Shown here one piece after another: positions 37,639 through 48,966 of a DNA stretch of 64,000 nt (positions within the stretch are counted from its first letter, which is position 1; each line of letters opens with the position of its first letter). The translations under genes and the position numbers were made by a program. The notes beneath the pieces are model-generated. The model did not search any database, had not been told where the DNA came from, and worked only from the letters and a program-made list of their open reading frames with translations. This DNA comes from Zeugodacus cucurbitae (lineage: Eukaryota > Arthropoda > Insecta > Diptera > Tephritidae): the NCBI RefSeq assembly GCF_028554725.1, contig NC_071671.1, forward strand, positions 5,994,001 through 6,058,000, in the 5' to 3' direction.

Positions 37639-38210
37639 ATGAATAGAGAAGAATTTTGTTGTTGTAGCGGAATCGCTGGTAACTGCAGAGCGGATAAACT
37701 CGCAAGAAGGGGCACACGTGGTCCTATTTCACCATGCTGTGAACGAGTCAGCGCTCCGTTGTACCGACCACTGGATTACTGGACCTCTCGCGAACTTGGT
37801 AAACCTCGGTTAACAACCAAAACTGACCCTTTTGGTCCAGAGTGGAGCGTAAGGGGTCGGTGGAACTACGAGCACTTAAAAAAAGTTCACCTTTCCGAAG
37901 TAGTGGGAGTACTCACCGAACACTATGGAATAGGCATACATGCGATGAGGTTAGGAATCCTGCCATAATGAAAGTGCCATATCTGTATGGAGGAAGGCGA
38001 GCATATAGGCATTTCCTACTCCACTGTCCAGCGTTCGCAAGACTGAAGTTGGAACATCTCGGTAGACATACTTTAAACGGATCATACGAACTTGTCGGAT
38101 TCGAAGTTAGCCGCCTCATAAAATTCGTGATAGGCTCAAAGAGTTTCTTTGCGATTCATACACAGGAGTCTTCTGGCATCACAATGGACTGCCACCTTTA
38201 GCTGTCCAAG
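37639..38210 (+). mobile_element. Decayed 3' end of a non-LTR retrotransposon (RNase H / Cys-His region)
   Basis: Broken frames resemble the end of ORF2 in LINE elements of the I/R1/LOA kind. GIAGNCRADKLARRG at about 37,670 matches the RNase H motif G-I-x-G-N-x-x-A-D-x-L-A. Further on, after at least one frameshift, FLLHCPAFARLKLEHLGRHT (about 38,012-38,070) matches the tail of such proteins, which normally carries a Cys-Cys-His-Cys knuckle; here the first cysteines are lost. There is no upstream reverse transcriptase, so this is a dead 5'-truncated copy. Family assignment is from motifs only. Confidence 0.75.
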
Positions 38211-38881
38211 TGGGATCCTCCGCGAGACCTGTCGCTGTATCAAAAATTTTAGCTTATCCTAGCGGGAGAAAACATTCCCTCCATAATATGCCGAGATACT
38301 GTAGAGTTAACAGTGCTTGAATGAATATAAATACTGGTCGATTCTAGTTATGTAGACCTGATTGCCGTGAAAAAGGAGTCAATGATTGTCAATAGCAGCT
38401 CACACTGGAGTAATGTCTCGAGGGCTTGTTAATGATGTCGTGGAAATTAAATCACTAACAATCGCGGATGTAAAGATCCATCAATTTCGCGAAAGCTTGG
38501 TTTAATATAGAAGATAGCCTATGAAGGAACGACCTTGTTATATCAAACATAAACACCCTTTCATTCACTTTCTGTCTCAACTCTTGCTTTATAACTTATC
38601 AACCAAAATCAATTTTAAGGAGAATACAAATAGATGTTACAAAATTTAAGTCCATCATTTTTAATAAATTTTCACATATCTATGGTGAAAACCCATATGA
38701 AACACTTTCAAACTTTCAACCCCAACAATACTTGCTTTTAGTTGTACCACTTGGTTGCCTTGGAAACACCCGAAGCCGGGCAAACTCTTCACTAAGAACA
38801 CAAAAGTCACAAATCGTAGCATTTTTGTGACATTCATGAGTCTTAAATTAATCTTATAAAATTAACATAAAAAAAATTATA

Positions 38882-41800
38882 ATGAGTGGTCCACTCACTC
38901 AAACTGGAAAGAAAAAAGCTAAACATAATCTTCGGAAGAACACGCAGAAGCAGGCGAACCGCACAAAATCCAAACGTTGTAAATCACGACCCACACGTGA
39001 GTACCAGGATAATGAACGCGAAGTACAAGTTTTGTTGGAGAACACAAGTCTCTCAATCGACAGCAGTCCACAGACACATCGAAAAGATGAGCTAACGCTG
39101 AGTTTAGATTTCTTTTGCCGCACCAGCGAGGAAGAACTGCTAACAACCGGGAGTATTGCAACACGTAGGAAGGATTTGAGGAACGAAAGTGTTGAGGAAG
39201 CCAGTCTGGATGATGACAGTGTGAGGACTGGGGAGAGCGATGAAGCGCAGGAAGTGTACACAAGCGCCGACGAGGAGGAGGAAAATGTGACTAATGGCAG
39301 CGAGCAGACCATTTCACCGACTTCTACACAGCAGCGGGAACACACCGCTTCCACCTATATACAAATTGACGAAGATGTGGTCGTGCAATTGAGTGCGAGT
39401 GAAATATTTATACCAGATGCCAATTTGCTTTTCAAGCCACAGACGGAACTCACGTCGGAAATCGCCTTGGCTGTAAATAGTCTTGGCAAAATGGATAGTA
39501 AGGGAAAGCCTCAAGTATTGAGCCCTAACATCTGTCGCATGCTGAACCGACATCAAGCAGAACAGCGAGCGAGAGATGAACCCATTTCTAAAGCAGTTGT
39601 GGAGCAGCTAACACACGCAATGTGGTCGCCATACATGAAGGATCGTACACTTTATCGTAGCTTTTGCGCTCACAAATTCCACCCTATTTTCTGCGTACCG
39701 ACACGTCAACCAGACGAGATACCCACAAGAAAGTTTGTGCGCATCTACTTGAAGGAGCTACTATTCACGAACCATCGGCATTTGTCGGAGGAACATCGAC
39801 TTGCCAACGCGTTGGAAGAACTCTTTGAGCAGCATGTGCAGCGGCAACAGCAACGCGTTTGTGAAAAGTTACGTGCACAACTGCAGACCGAACGTCGTGT
39901 GGTCAATGAGCTGCTGCAGCGCGAGTCAAAGAGCAGCGCGGAACCGGAGTCGGCGCGCACAATTGAGCGACGTGCGCGCAAACTGGAAGATCAATTGTTG
40001 AGCGTGCGGGCGTTACGCAACAGGCTTTATGAGGAGGAGGCGCAATCTAAGCAGCTGCTCAAAGAAATACTCGACACTTGGAAGCGGCTCAAGCAACAAC
40101 GTAAAACACAAGACTATCAATGTACGCGCTTCAAGCTACGTATTCATGTGGAGGATGCGACAAACGCGCCCGTGGAAGCACAACGTTGGGCCGAACGCTT
40201 CGAGACGGACTTGAATGAGATCTATCGCGAGGAGTTGGAGATTTATTATCGCGCTAAACGTTTGTGGAAGGCGCGCGACCGCAAAGCGGATATAGCTGAA
40301 ATGCCGATTAAGCCACGTAAACCGGATATCACACAGCTCTCGACCGAGTTACGCGCCAAGTTGGCAGAGTGTTTGGGCGCACAAGGTGAACCGAAGATCA
40401 ATGTACAACTGCACCGCGTCTGCGAGAGCGAGTTTTACAATCTGCCCGGTTTGAAACGATTAAAAAGTTTCTACATGAAAATTTATTTCGACGGTGAGTT
40501 TGTGAGCGCGACGCGCAGTTATCGCATTGAACCCGATTTACGCATACCGATGAACGAAATTTTTGGTATATTTTTGGAGCGACGCATGCCGAAGGATATA
40601 AGAGTAGCGGTAAATAAATATTTATATATAACTGTTTTTACATTTTATAACGCTACACCTTTGCCAGCTTTACGAAAAATTCCGTCTCCAATCGGCGCGC
40701 AAAGTTGTCGATATATCGGTGCCAATACCGCAAGCGCTGCACACGGCCGACACAGAGGAGCAACGCATATCTTTTACAGCGCAGAAGTCCATAAATGTCA
40801 GTGGCCGTCTCACAATACGCTTTCAATGTGAGGAGCAAGTGGACCTAAGCGCTCGCTGGTATGTGCCAACTGCTGCCAACAACAACAGCCCCACTGTATC
40901 ACTACAAAGCTCACCCGGGAGTCAAGCAAATGCGCGTGAGTTCCATGCCGAACAACTCTTAGCGCAATTGGACGATCACGCGCAGCATACTGATAACGAT
41001 GAAGTAGCAAGTGAGTTGGACGTACCTGCGCCAACATCACTTAACACCTGCACCTTTGAAGAGGAGCTGTTGCAGTTTTGCCCCATCGAAGAGTTGGAGC
41101 ACAATCGACGCTTTAAGTTGCTGCGCTCGCGTTATCAGAAAAACGATGCGCGCACGCGCGATCTACGCTTCATTGCGGCGCTTGATAATGAGCTCGAATT
41201 CGACTGGTCTGACAAGGAGGAGGCGGTCATTGAAGCGGGCGATTGGATGGACCCCATAGATTTGCATAAACACGAGGGTAAAAAGTATCTCAAGCAACTC
41301 TATGAGGCGATACGCAGCCAATACGCGCGTTTGAACATTGCCTCGGCGAACGCGGAAGAATTGCTAATCGGCGATGTGCCTGCCAGTTGGAGGTGTGTAA
41401 TGGTGGTCACGCTTGATATTATTATAAATAATTATATTTCCTTTACGCTTGTCACAGCACCTTCTTTCAGGCTTTAAGTTTGATCTTCAATCCCAAACGT
41501 ACGCTGAGCGCAACACCCACGCAATCAAGTACGTCACGCGCGTACGCTTTGGACATGGATGCTAGTCAGAACTACAAGATCGTTTTGAATATCGTGCGCG
41601 CTACCGGTATACCCGTGCGTATACCGAACTCGTCGGATAACGAGAGTAAAGAACCCAGCAATGAGAGTCCAAATATGTTCGTGTCACAGCGTAAGTTTTG
41701 AGAATTCAAATATTTTTGACTGCAGAGTTCCAAAGCTACTTCTATATTTCAGTTTATAAATACTCCAATGTGCGTCCATTCATAGTATTGAGTTACAAAG

Positions 41801-43885
41801 ACAAGTTTTGTCGCTCGCTAACGGTTGAGGGTTCAAATCCGACATGGAACGAACAGCTCATTTTGCAGTTCAGGTATATTAACACTAGAAATATATATTT
41901 TCAAAACATTGTATTCATTCAGATGCTTCTGCGTATAGCGGCAGTTTGACCGATCTACGCGACGATCTCAAGATATCACTATTCGACGAAGTGATCGAGA
42001 ACCATGTCAACGATGATCTTAGCGTGCGCAATATGGACATTTATCAGCGCATACAAACTAATTGGTTGGGTGAATATCGGTTCCCCATACACACGCTACT
42101 CGCACAACAAAAGGTGGGTCCGGTCCAACAAACTATTTAGTTTTAATCATGCACTAAATTTTGGTCCACAGCTTGATGGCGTAATCGAGCTGAATACACC
42201 CAAAGTGCTACTTGGTTACAAACAACCAACACTGGAGCACATAACCTCACAAGCTGACATGAGCATTTCGATGGAACAGTTTCCGGAAATCAAAGAAACG
42301 GTGCGCCTTTGGTTCTACATTAGCATTGAGCCGCATGTTACGCTGCCACGCATCAGCACCGCTAGTCTGGAATGTGCCGAACTGAGAGATATACGTCAGC
42401 AACTGCAACAATGGTCACTGCAAGCGCAAGAGCTGCATCCAGAGCGCTACATTGAACCGTTAGTTTGCACGGCAGAGGGTAAACGCGTGTGCTTGACGCG
42501 TCTCTTGGAACCGGTGCCGCTGCCACTGGAGGTGAGCGAACAGAAGTTCGAGTTGGCTTGCCGCTTCGTCGCGCTCTTAAACGTGCTGAAGACCTACGAT
42601 CCATGCATATGTTTCGATGGCATTTGGTTGAATAATCAATGTGTGCTGGATACTAATTGGTGTACGTTGAAGGATCTTGGCGTGTTGTTGTGTAATTTTC
42701 TGCTCGGCATTGGTGTCCACTGTTGGCTCGTGCTCGGTCATGCTACCACGTACGGTGAGTGTGCGTTTGTGCTCTATAGAAGTGAGGAGGGTGAGCTCTT
42801 GCTTATCGATCCCTATACGGGCAAACGTTTTGGCACACGCGATGTCTTCTGTCCGCTCTATAAGATTTGTATTGTAGTGGCGCCGGATAATGTGAGTGGT
42901 ATTTAATGTAGGTTTTGAGCAATAATCTTCATAAAACCCGTTACAGCTATATTGCAACATACAGTCTGAGGCGCGTGTCACAATGACCAACTTCAATTTG
43001 AATGACACATCCTGCTGGCTGCCGGCCTTCTCTAAGCGCAATCCTGCGCCTTTGGGCGGTGTACAAAAGCTGAATTATACCTACCAGCTCTCATTCAACA
43101 CTTTCGAGTTGAAACGCAATATTGAGCGTAAAATAATGAAGAAAATCAATTCGTGGCGCACTATGCGTAAGACCATTTGGAATCGGTAATTTGATAGAAC
43201 AACTCATTTGATAATTTATAGTTTACTATCTTTCAAATTTTTGCTCAGCGCCTTTCAGCCACGTCTTCAAAGCATACTTCAGGATCTAGAGCAACTATGT
43301 ATTTCCGATAATGGCTCGTACACCGAAGCTAAGTACACGGACCAAGTAGCGGCTGAGTTCCCAAGCTATAAAGTAACAAAATTTCCACTTATAAGTATAG
43401 TTCAAAAGAACAGATTTATGGACAGTTTTGTGAGGTTAGGATTTTGTTGTTCCGTTCGTTCATAAAATCTTGATAGAAGTAATGAAAGCTATGTACATAT
43501 ATACATATATGGAATCACACAACTCGTTGCAAACAAGCTTGAATTTGTGTTTAAAGTTTCAAAAGTTTCAAAAGCATTCTCTTACAAAACTGTCCATAAG
43601 TCGGTTCTTCAAAAAGTTTCGATCGAGTTTTGCAAACACCTCATGCACATTATGGTAGTTCCTATAAACTCCTTTTATTAATATTTACAGATCTATGGCT
43701 ATGCGCTCAACTTTCCGTATACAAATCTCACATCGATTTCCGAACGCATAAAGTCCACAGGCATACATTTGAATTCGGACAAACGTGTGGAGTTTTGCTT
43801 GGCAACGCACATACACATCTATCCAAACGATGTGCTCTCTGTGTGGATATTTCTGATATCGTTGATACCCAATCGGTTTAACTAG
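38882..43885 (+). CDS. Cc2d2a: Cc2d2a, ciliary transition-zone protein
   Basis: Orthologue of human CC2D2A (Joubert/Meckel syndrome), a transition-zone protein at the base of cilia. Nine exons: 38882-40609, 40668-41392, 41479-41690, 41753-41873, 41939-42113, 42172-42891, 42947-43185, 43249-43372, 43691-43885; total 4239 nt, 1412 aa, all phases agree. Layout: basic N-terminus; coiled coil about residues 300-410; first C2-like domain about 510-640 (RVCESEFYNLPGLKRLKSFY, KIYFDGEFVSATRSYR); second C2 about 855-960 (PFIVLSYKDKFCRS, NPTWNEQLILQF); an inactive transglutaminase-like domain about 1,135-1,240 (LGVLLCNFLLGIG, LIDPYTGKRF); and the conserved end THIHIYPNDVLSVWIFLISL. The exon 5 acceptor has two in-phase AGs 6 bp apart (41938 or 41944). 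In flies such genes serve only sensory neurons and sperm, so restricted expression is expected. Confidence 0.95.
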
Positions 43886-44733
43886 GAGTTAAGGGGGCTT
43901 TACTAAAATACATATTTCTAATGTATATATATGTGTGTATAATTGTGCGAAGCGGACTTAGTGTACTTTATCTGTATATATAATTTGTTTTTCATTTTTA
44001 ATGTTAAACTATTTGTTTTTTTTTACTCTTCCTTTACTGATATATGAATAAAAATTTATTTTAAGCCTACAACAACAAATTACAACAGCAATGAATTTGC
44101 AAAAATCGTGTGTATCTTCTATTATTGATGAAAAAAATATAGTTCCTGGCAAGCGATAAGGTCTGCGCCATAAAAATGAATCAGGGAACACCTTACGCTG
44201 ACATAATCGCAATGGTGGGTACATATGTATGTATGTATTTAAATTTTTTTTTATTTTGTTTTGTTTATAAACGCTTATGATACAAAATATATGAGCCACC
44301 TTGATCTAACGATAACGCCGCTAGTTTGGTATTGTATTATTTTCCTTTTATTATAGCAACGATGCGCACCAGAAGCCGGTAATCAGGGTACATGTGTACG
44401 AATAGTTGGAATTTTGATAAGTTCAGGCGTTATTATCACAATGTAGTTATTAAACATTGGACAGTTTGTCTTTGAAAGGGTGCGTGCTAACAACATACTC
44501 ATTTAACGCTTCATATCGAAATTCTAGACATTTGGACTAGCTAACTGCACTGCGTTGAGGCATTGGAATAATACGGAATATAGTAGAGATCGCAAAGCAT
44601 GATTAATTAATTTGGTGGAATTCCACAACTTTTCTTAATATTTAAGCGGCAACGTTATTGAAAAACAATAATTTTCTGCGTTTGAGTGTTGTGATTTTTT
44701 AAACAGTGTACATTTTGAAATAAACACTTTGTA
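43886..44733. other. Cc2d2a 3' UTR and SPT-subunit promoter
   Basis: Noncoding, 848 bp. Includes AATAAA at 44047 on the plus strand as a probable Cc2d2a polyadenylation signal. Nothing else recognised. Confidence 0.5.
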
Positions 44734-45454
44734 ATGTTTTTAAAATCTCAAAATATTTTCCAAAAAATCGTAGATTATATCAAATGGCTGTTTATGCTCT
44801 ACGAACTGAATACACAAATTTCGATTTGTGAGCCATGGGAGCGTGTATTTTCGCGTAAGTTATATTTGGTTTAGAAAAAATTAAATAATTTTTATAAATT
44901 TATAATTTTTCATAAATATAAATTACAGTAGCTTTTTTTGATTTAACACACATTGGTCTGTTCTGCGTACAAACAAATATTCATTTTATAAGTTAATTGC
45001 CGGAGATTATCCGTTGACGCCTAATAATCATTAAAAAGCTATAAAATAAAAGTTGATAATATTAAGTATTCATTTAATCCGACTTATAAAGCGTTATCAA
45101 TTGGATTTGCGAATAATTAAAATTGAAGACATAATCACTGATATTAAATTGAAAGAGCATTCCAACTATTTTACATAACAAAATTGAATTTTATATTATT
45201 AACACTAATTTCTCAAAATATTTAGATAGCAATAATTTTTAAATTAAATCACAATATTTTCAAATGTTATCAAAATCAATTTATCACTATTTTTTATACT
45301 TCTAGATATTCTACTACTTCTTGGCGCCGCAGTTATTATATTTACCATTAGTTATATTCCCAGCATGACAAAAACGCTAATAAAGTTAGTCCTACATGGC
45401 AACTGGCAACAAGATAACGCAACAAACAACTTACAAATGGAAAGATTTACCTAG
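44734..45454 (+). CDS. Small subunit of serine palmitoyltransferase (ssSPT)
   Basis: Short activator subunit of serine palmitoyltransferase, the ER enzyme that starts sphingolipid synthesis and whose small subunit tunes activity and acyl-CoA choice. Two exons: 44734-44854 and 45306-45454 (TCGC|GTAAGT; TTCTAG|ATAT), phase 1, giving 89 aa. Exon 1 carries the family signature: an aromatic-rich helix IVDYIKWLFMLYELNT followed by CEPWERVF, matching the MLEPWER-type motif of human SPTSSA/B. Exon 2 adds a second hydrophobic helix ILLLLGAAVIIFTISYIP and a hydrophilic tail rich in Asn/Gln. The total is slightly longer than the human 71-76 aa because of this tail. Each exon is too short to appear among long ORFs. 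It could be mistaken for noise, but motif, splice signals and phase agree. Confidence 0.85.
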
Positions 45455-46316
45455 AAATACATTATTTTAATTATTTTTAGTTATAATTTATAATTTTTAT
45501 ATATACTTAATATAAATGTTGCATTAGTTTTAGAACGTTGGTATAAAATCATATTGTTAATATATGAATGAATTTAAACAAAAATACACATTAATAAATA
45601 CAAATTGATAGACCAGAAAACTGACTAAAAATGTTGAAACGTAAACTATGAACTTTGTTATTTTTAAACCTCAGCTTAACATTAGTAAATACATTAATGT
45701 GTATATAGACAATTGTGCTCTGCAAATATCAACTATTTAAACACCTAAAACCGGAAGTTTGGGATTTACTCAGTTTCGTGGGCTGCAAATTAAAAGTGCG
45801 TTGTCTTCTGCTCCAAAACTTCTCGATATTTACTTTTTCTTTACTTTATTCACTGTTTATGCTATTATTTAAATATTTATTTAGCCAGTGTTGAAATAAA
45901 TACGAACACCAGACAAATTCTTTTAAAAATTCATTGTCATTTTTCAAAATGTCTGCATCAGAGTTGCCATGACTAAATTAATGGCAAAATATTTCAGCGA
46001 ATATGGTTCTACATCTTTATATTCACCGTGCTGGAAAAATATGCAGGGGTATTAAATATGACTCTTTTACAAAACATTTATATTTGTTTTTGCAATTTGC
46101 GTTACAATAAATATTTCATGAAAACCAAAAGTAATTGCCCCGAAATTAGAAATTCCACTTTACGGCAACATAACAGCATCTTTTCGAGAATCGTAGAAAT
46201 ATGACATTGCACTGACAGTTGAAATAGCACACAGTTTTTGTTTACGTTTGTGCTTGCTTGTTACATTAGTTTTTGATACAAATGAATGTTGAGTGAAATT
46301 ATTAATAAATTACAAC
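45455..46316. other. Intergenic, ssSPT 3' UTR and cyp33 promoter
   Basis: AT-rich, without coding similarity. No recognised control element. Confidence 0.45.
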
Positions 46317-47430
46317 ATGTCCAACGATAAACGTACTATTTACGTCGGCGCATTAGCAGATGAGGTGACGGAGAAGCTACTCAATAATGCCTTCATACCT
46401 TTTGGCGATATCGCCGACATACAAATGCCGGTCGACTATGAGTCGCAAAAGCATCGTGGATTCGCCTTTATAGAATATGAAATGTCGGAGGATGCCGCTG
46501 CAGCGATAGATAATATGGTATGTTTCAAGTCAAAACCTACTGCTTAACATAAATTACATTAAAATTAATTACTAGAATGACTCCGAGCTTTGCGGTCGGA
46601 CGATACGTGTAAATCTCGCCAAGCCAGTGCGCATTAAGGAGGGAAGCTTCAAGCCAGTTTGGGCCGACGACGATTGGTTGCAGAAACATGCGGGCGCAAC
46701 ACTAAAAGACGACGAAGCTGAAAACACTGAAGTTGGCGCAAATACCGAGAGTGCAGATGCACCTGCCAGCAAACCTAGCGGACCGGTGGTTATTGAGAAA
46801 GCAGAGAAACGTAATCCACAAGTTTTCTTCGACATACGAATAGGTGGTCATGATATAGGACGCATTATAATGCTACTGCGCGCCGACGTTGTGCCGAAAA
46901 CGGCGGAAAATTTTCGTGCGCTCTGTACGCATGAGCAAGGCTTCGGCTATAAAGGTAGTACTTTTCACCGTGTCATACCAGAATTCGTAAGTAAATGCAA
47001 ATGCAACAATAATCCCATAAAATACAAAATCAATTTAACTGTAGATGTGCCAAGGTGGTGATTTTACTAATAATAATGGCACTGGCGGCAAGTCTATATA
47101 TGGCAAGAAGTTTGCAGATGAAAATTTCACGCTCAAACACAATGGTTTCGGAACGCTGTCAATGGCCAACTCCGGACCCAATACAAATGGTTCACAATTC
47201 TTCATCTGCACAACTAAGTGAGTTTTTCTCCCCAACTGCATATTTTTCCCAAGTGTATCAATTTCTTTTTATATCACATATATAGAACTGATTGGCTAGA
47301 CAATAAACACGTGGTGTTCGGACATGTAATAAGCGGAGCTGATGTCGTGCGAAAGATGGAACGATGTGGCAGCAAAGCGGGTACCACAACACAGAAAATT
47401 GTAATCTATTCATGTGGCGAATTAAAATAA
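46317..47430 (+). CDS. cyp33: Cyclophilin-33 / PPIE, RRM-containing peptidyl-prolyl isomerase
   Basis: Nuclear cyclophilin found in spliceosomes and, in other animals, binding the MLL PHD finger. Exons 46317-46517, 46576-46986, 47045-47217 and 47286-47430 give 309 aa (Drosophila about 300). RRM, residues 5-80: RNP2 TIYVGAL, RNP1 [10 protein letters not shown]. An acidic/Ala linker spans about 100-145. The cyclophilin domain is about 147-309: [35 protein letters not shown] (catalytic Arg in FHR), [36 protein letters not shown], and the Trp of [14 protein letters not shown]; the catalytic set looks intact. ATG at 46317 is chosen because it precedes SNDKRTIYV as in the family. Tail-to-tail with, and probably overlapping, the snoRNA host gene. 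Confidence 0.97.
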
Positions 47431-47618
47431 ATAAAAAATATTTTAGTTTAAAAATGTTTTATTTTTATTCAGTTTCATTTGATTATGTTAGTTTATACAC
47501 AAAATTAAAAACGTTTCCATCCAAAGAAGTTATAAGAGCACATCTGCAAAAGAAGAGATTAGTTTGATATTAGCCATTTTGGAAGTCTTTATTAAAAAAA
47601 CTAAGTTTTTTGAAATAA

Positions 47619-47705
47619 TGAATCAGTTAAGAAGTGGACAGCATGATTTTTAAATGGGTTCGACTCAGAAGAGGGATCCTGAGTGAGGATAAATCATCAT
47701 TTAAT
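47619..47705 (-). ncRNA. Box C/D snoRNA, host intron 6
   Basis: Box C ATGATGA (47700-47694), D' CTGA (47668-47665) and box D CTGA (47626-47623). The sequence upstream of D', ACTCAGGATCCCTCTT, is identical to that of the intron 5 snoRNA, so they are paralogues with the same D' guide. Target not assigned. Confidence 0.82.
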
Positions 47706-47875
47706 GATTTGTTTTATTTGTGAAATTCGATCAAACTTACCTTTGGTATGGAAATATTTCCAATATGCAATTCGTGCAAATCCTTTCCATGTTTACCCTG
47801 TTTTTAGCTGTAATGAAAGAAAAGAAGCTTGTTAATAAAGAAATTTTCACATTTCGTTTATATTATGATAACATT

Positions 47876-47963
47876 AATATCAGTTAAAAAGTGAACAGCA
47901 TGATTTTTAAATTGGGTTCGACTCAGAAGAGGGATCCTGAGTGAGGATAAATCATCAAATGAA
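47876..47963 (-). ncRNA. Box C/D snoRNA, host intron 5
   Basis: Box C-like TTGATGA (47958-47952; first base departs from the purine consensus), D' CTGA (47926-47923), box D CTGA (47883-47880). Near-identical to the intron 6 snoRNA over about 80 nt, while flanking intron DNA differs. The region before box D differs slightly between copies, so the shared D' guide is probably the functional one. Confidence 0.8.
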
Positions 47964-48134
47964 CGAAAATATATAAATAGTATAGAGCGCAATACACACC
48001 TTTCTTTTGTGAATATTTCGGTGAATAAAATGTTATGTACAGCCTTCCAGCTTTCAGAAAACCTATAACAAATGAAAAAATTGAAAATTAGTTTTCGAAA
48101 GTAATTAATATGCGACATTGTAATGATATCTAAT

Positions 48135-48203
48135 ATTTTCAGTTAGAAAAATTGGTTACATGTATGTTTCAAATGAACTATACTATATGAGTCATCATTT
48201 AAA
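48135..48203 (-). ncRNA. Box C/D snoRNA, host intron 4
   Basis: Box C ATGATGA (48198-48192) and box D CTGA (48142-48139), about 60 nt between their outer edges; no clear D' box. Candidate guide before box D: TAACCAATTTTTCTAA. Target not recognised. Confidence 0.72.
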
Positions 48204-48363
48204 TGCATAATTTTACTAAATTATATAAATACTGACCTTTCGGGTATCCGCAATAAACATCTTTCAGCCATTCTCACTACGAGTCATTGACAACTGCAAT
48301 TAAAAAAATAAATATATTAATAAGCATTCGATATTTGAAACAATATCAATATTAGTTTAGAGT

Positions 48364-48441
48364 ATTTTCAGAATCCTTTTGGTTAATTAATGTGTGTATT
48401 CAGCATGACTTTTAATCAGCTTCATTTTATCATCATTTAAA
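48364..48441 (-). ncRNA. Box C/D snoRNA, host intron 3
   Basis: Box C ATGATGA (48436-48430), internal CTGA motifs (48419-48416 and 48403-48400), box D CTGA (48371-48368). The guide before box D, AACCAAAAGGATT, is shared exactly with the intron 2 snoRNA. Confidence 0.78.
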
Positions 48442-48617
48442 TACTAAAATTAATAGAGAAAAATAATTTTATACGAACCTATTTTAAAAACTGCTGCAGA
48501 TTACTTAAATTTCAGCAACTTTCAGTCGCTTGATCGGTTGTTTAACCTCTAAAAGAAATAAAATGCATGTATTAATAAAGAACCAAATTTTATTTCCCAT
48601 AAGAAGGTTAAGTTATT

Positions 48618-48697
48618 TATTTCAGAATCCTTTTGGTTTAATTTTAAGTTGTAAATCAGCAATTTTTTACTTATGATTAAACTTATCATCATTCGAA
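48618..48697 (-). ncRNA. Box C/D snoRNA, host intron 2
   Basis: Box C ATGATGA (48692-48686), D' CTGA (48659-48656), box D CTGA (48625-48622). Shares the box D guide AACCAAAAGGATT with the intron 3 snoRNA; other parts have diverged. Target not recognised. Confidence 0.78.
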
Positions 48698-48854
48698 TTT
48701 AAACAACCGTAAATATATAATTACATTCAATATTTACCTTCATTAGGATATTTTCAGCATTTTGTTCAATAAAACCTCAGCCGCCTGCAAAATTAAAATA
48801 AAGCATACTTAGAACATATTCATAACGCTACTAAAATCAATTTATTGAATAGAA

Positions 48855-48966
48855 AAAACTCAGCTGGCCGTTCTTATCTATCCGCAAAAATATAAATGCT
48901 TACAAGTAAATCGTGAAATTTAAATGTAAAACACTTTTTCAGAACGAGAACAATCATCAGATCACT
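48855..48966 (-). ncRNA. Box C/D snoRNA, host intron 1, probable 18S rRNA guide
   Basis: Box C-like CTGATGA (48960-48954), D' CTGA (48942-48939), box D CTGA (48863-48860). The box D guide TAAGAACGGCCA is complementary over 12 nt to the universally conserved 18S rRNA stretch TGGCCGTTCTTA (remembered sequence), a region methylated via snoRNAs in yeast and human. The box C first base (C) is off consensus. Confidence 0.75.

Noticed and set aside
37842..38201. Open frame at 37.8-38.2 kb as an independent gene
   Set aside because: Its only protein-like part matches the end of a LINE ORF2 and it is frameshifted relative to the RNase H piece; treated as one decayed retroelement.
46293..46316. Upstream in-frame extension of cyp33
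   Set aside because: The upstream codons lack an ATG; 46317 is the first ATG and matches the family N-terminus.
47858..48118. Minus-strand 86-codon frame across snoRNA host introns
   Set aside because: It crosses a splice acceptor, an exon and a snoRNA; no protein similarity.
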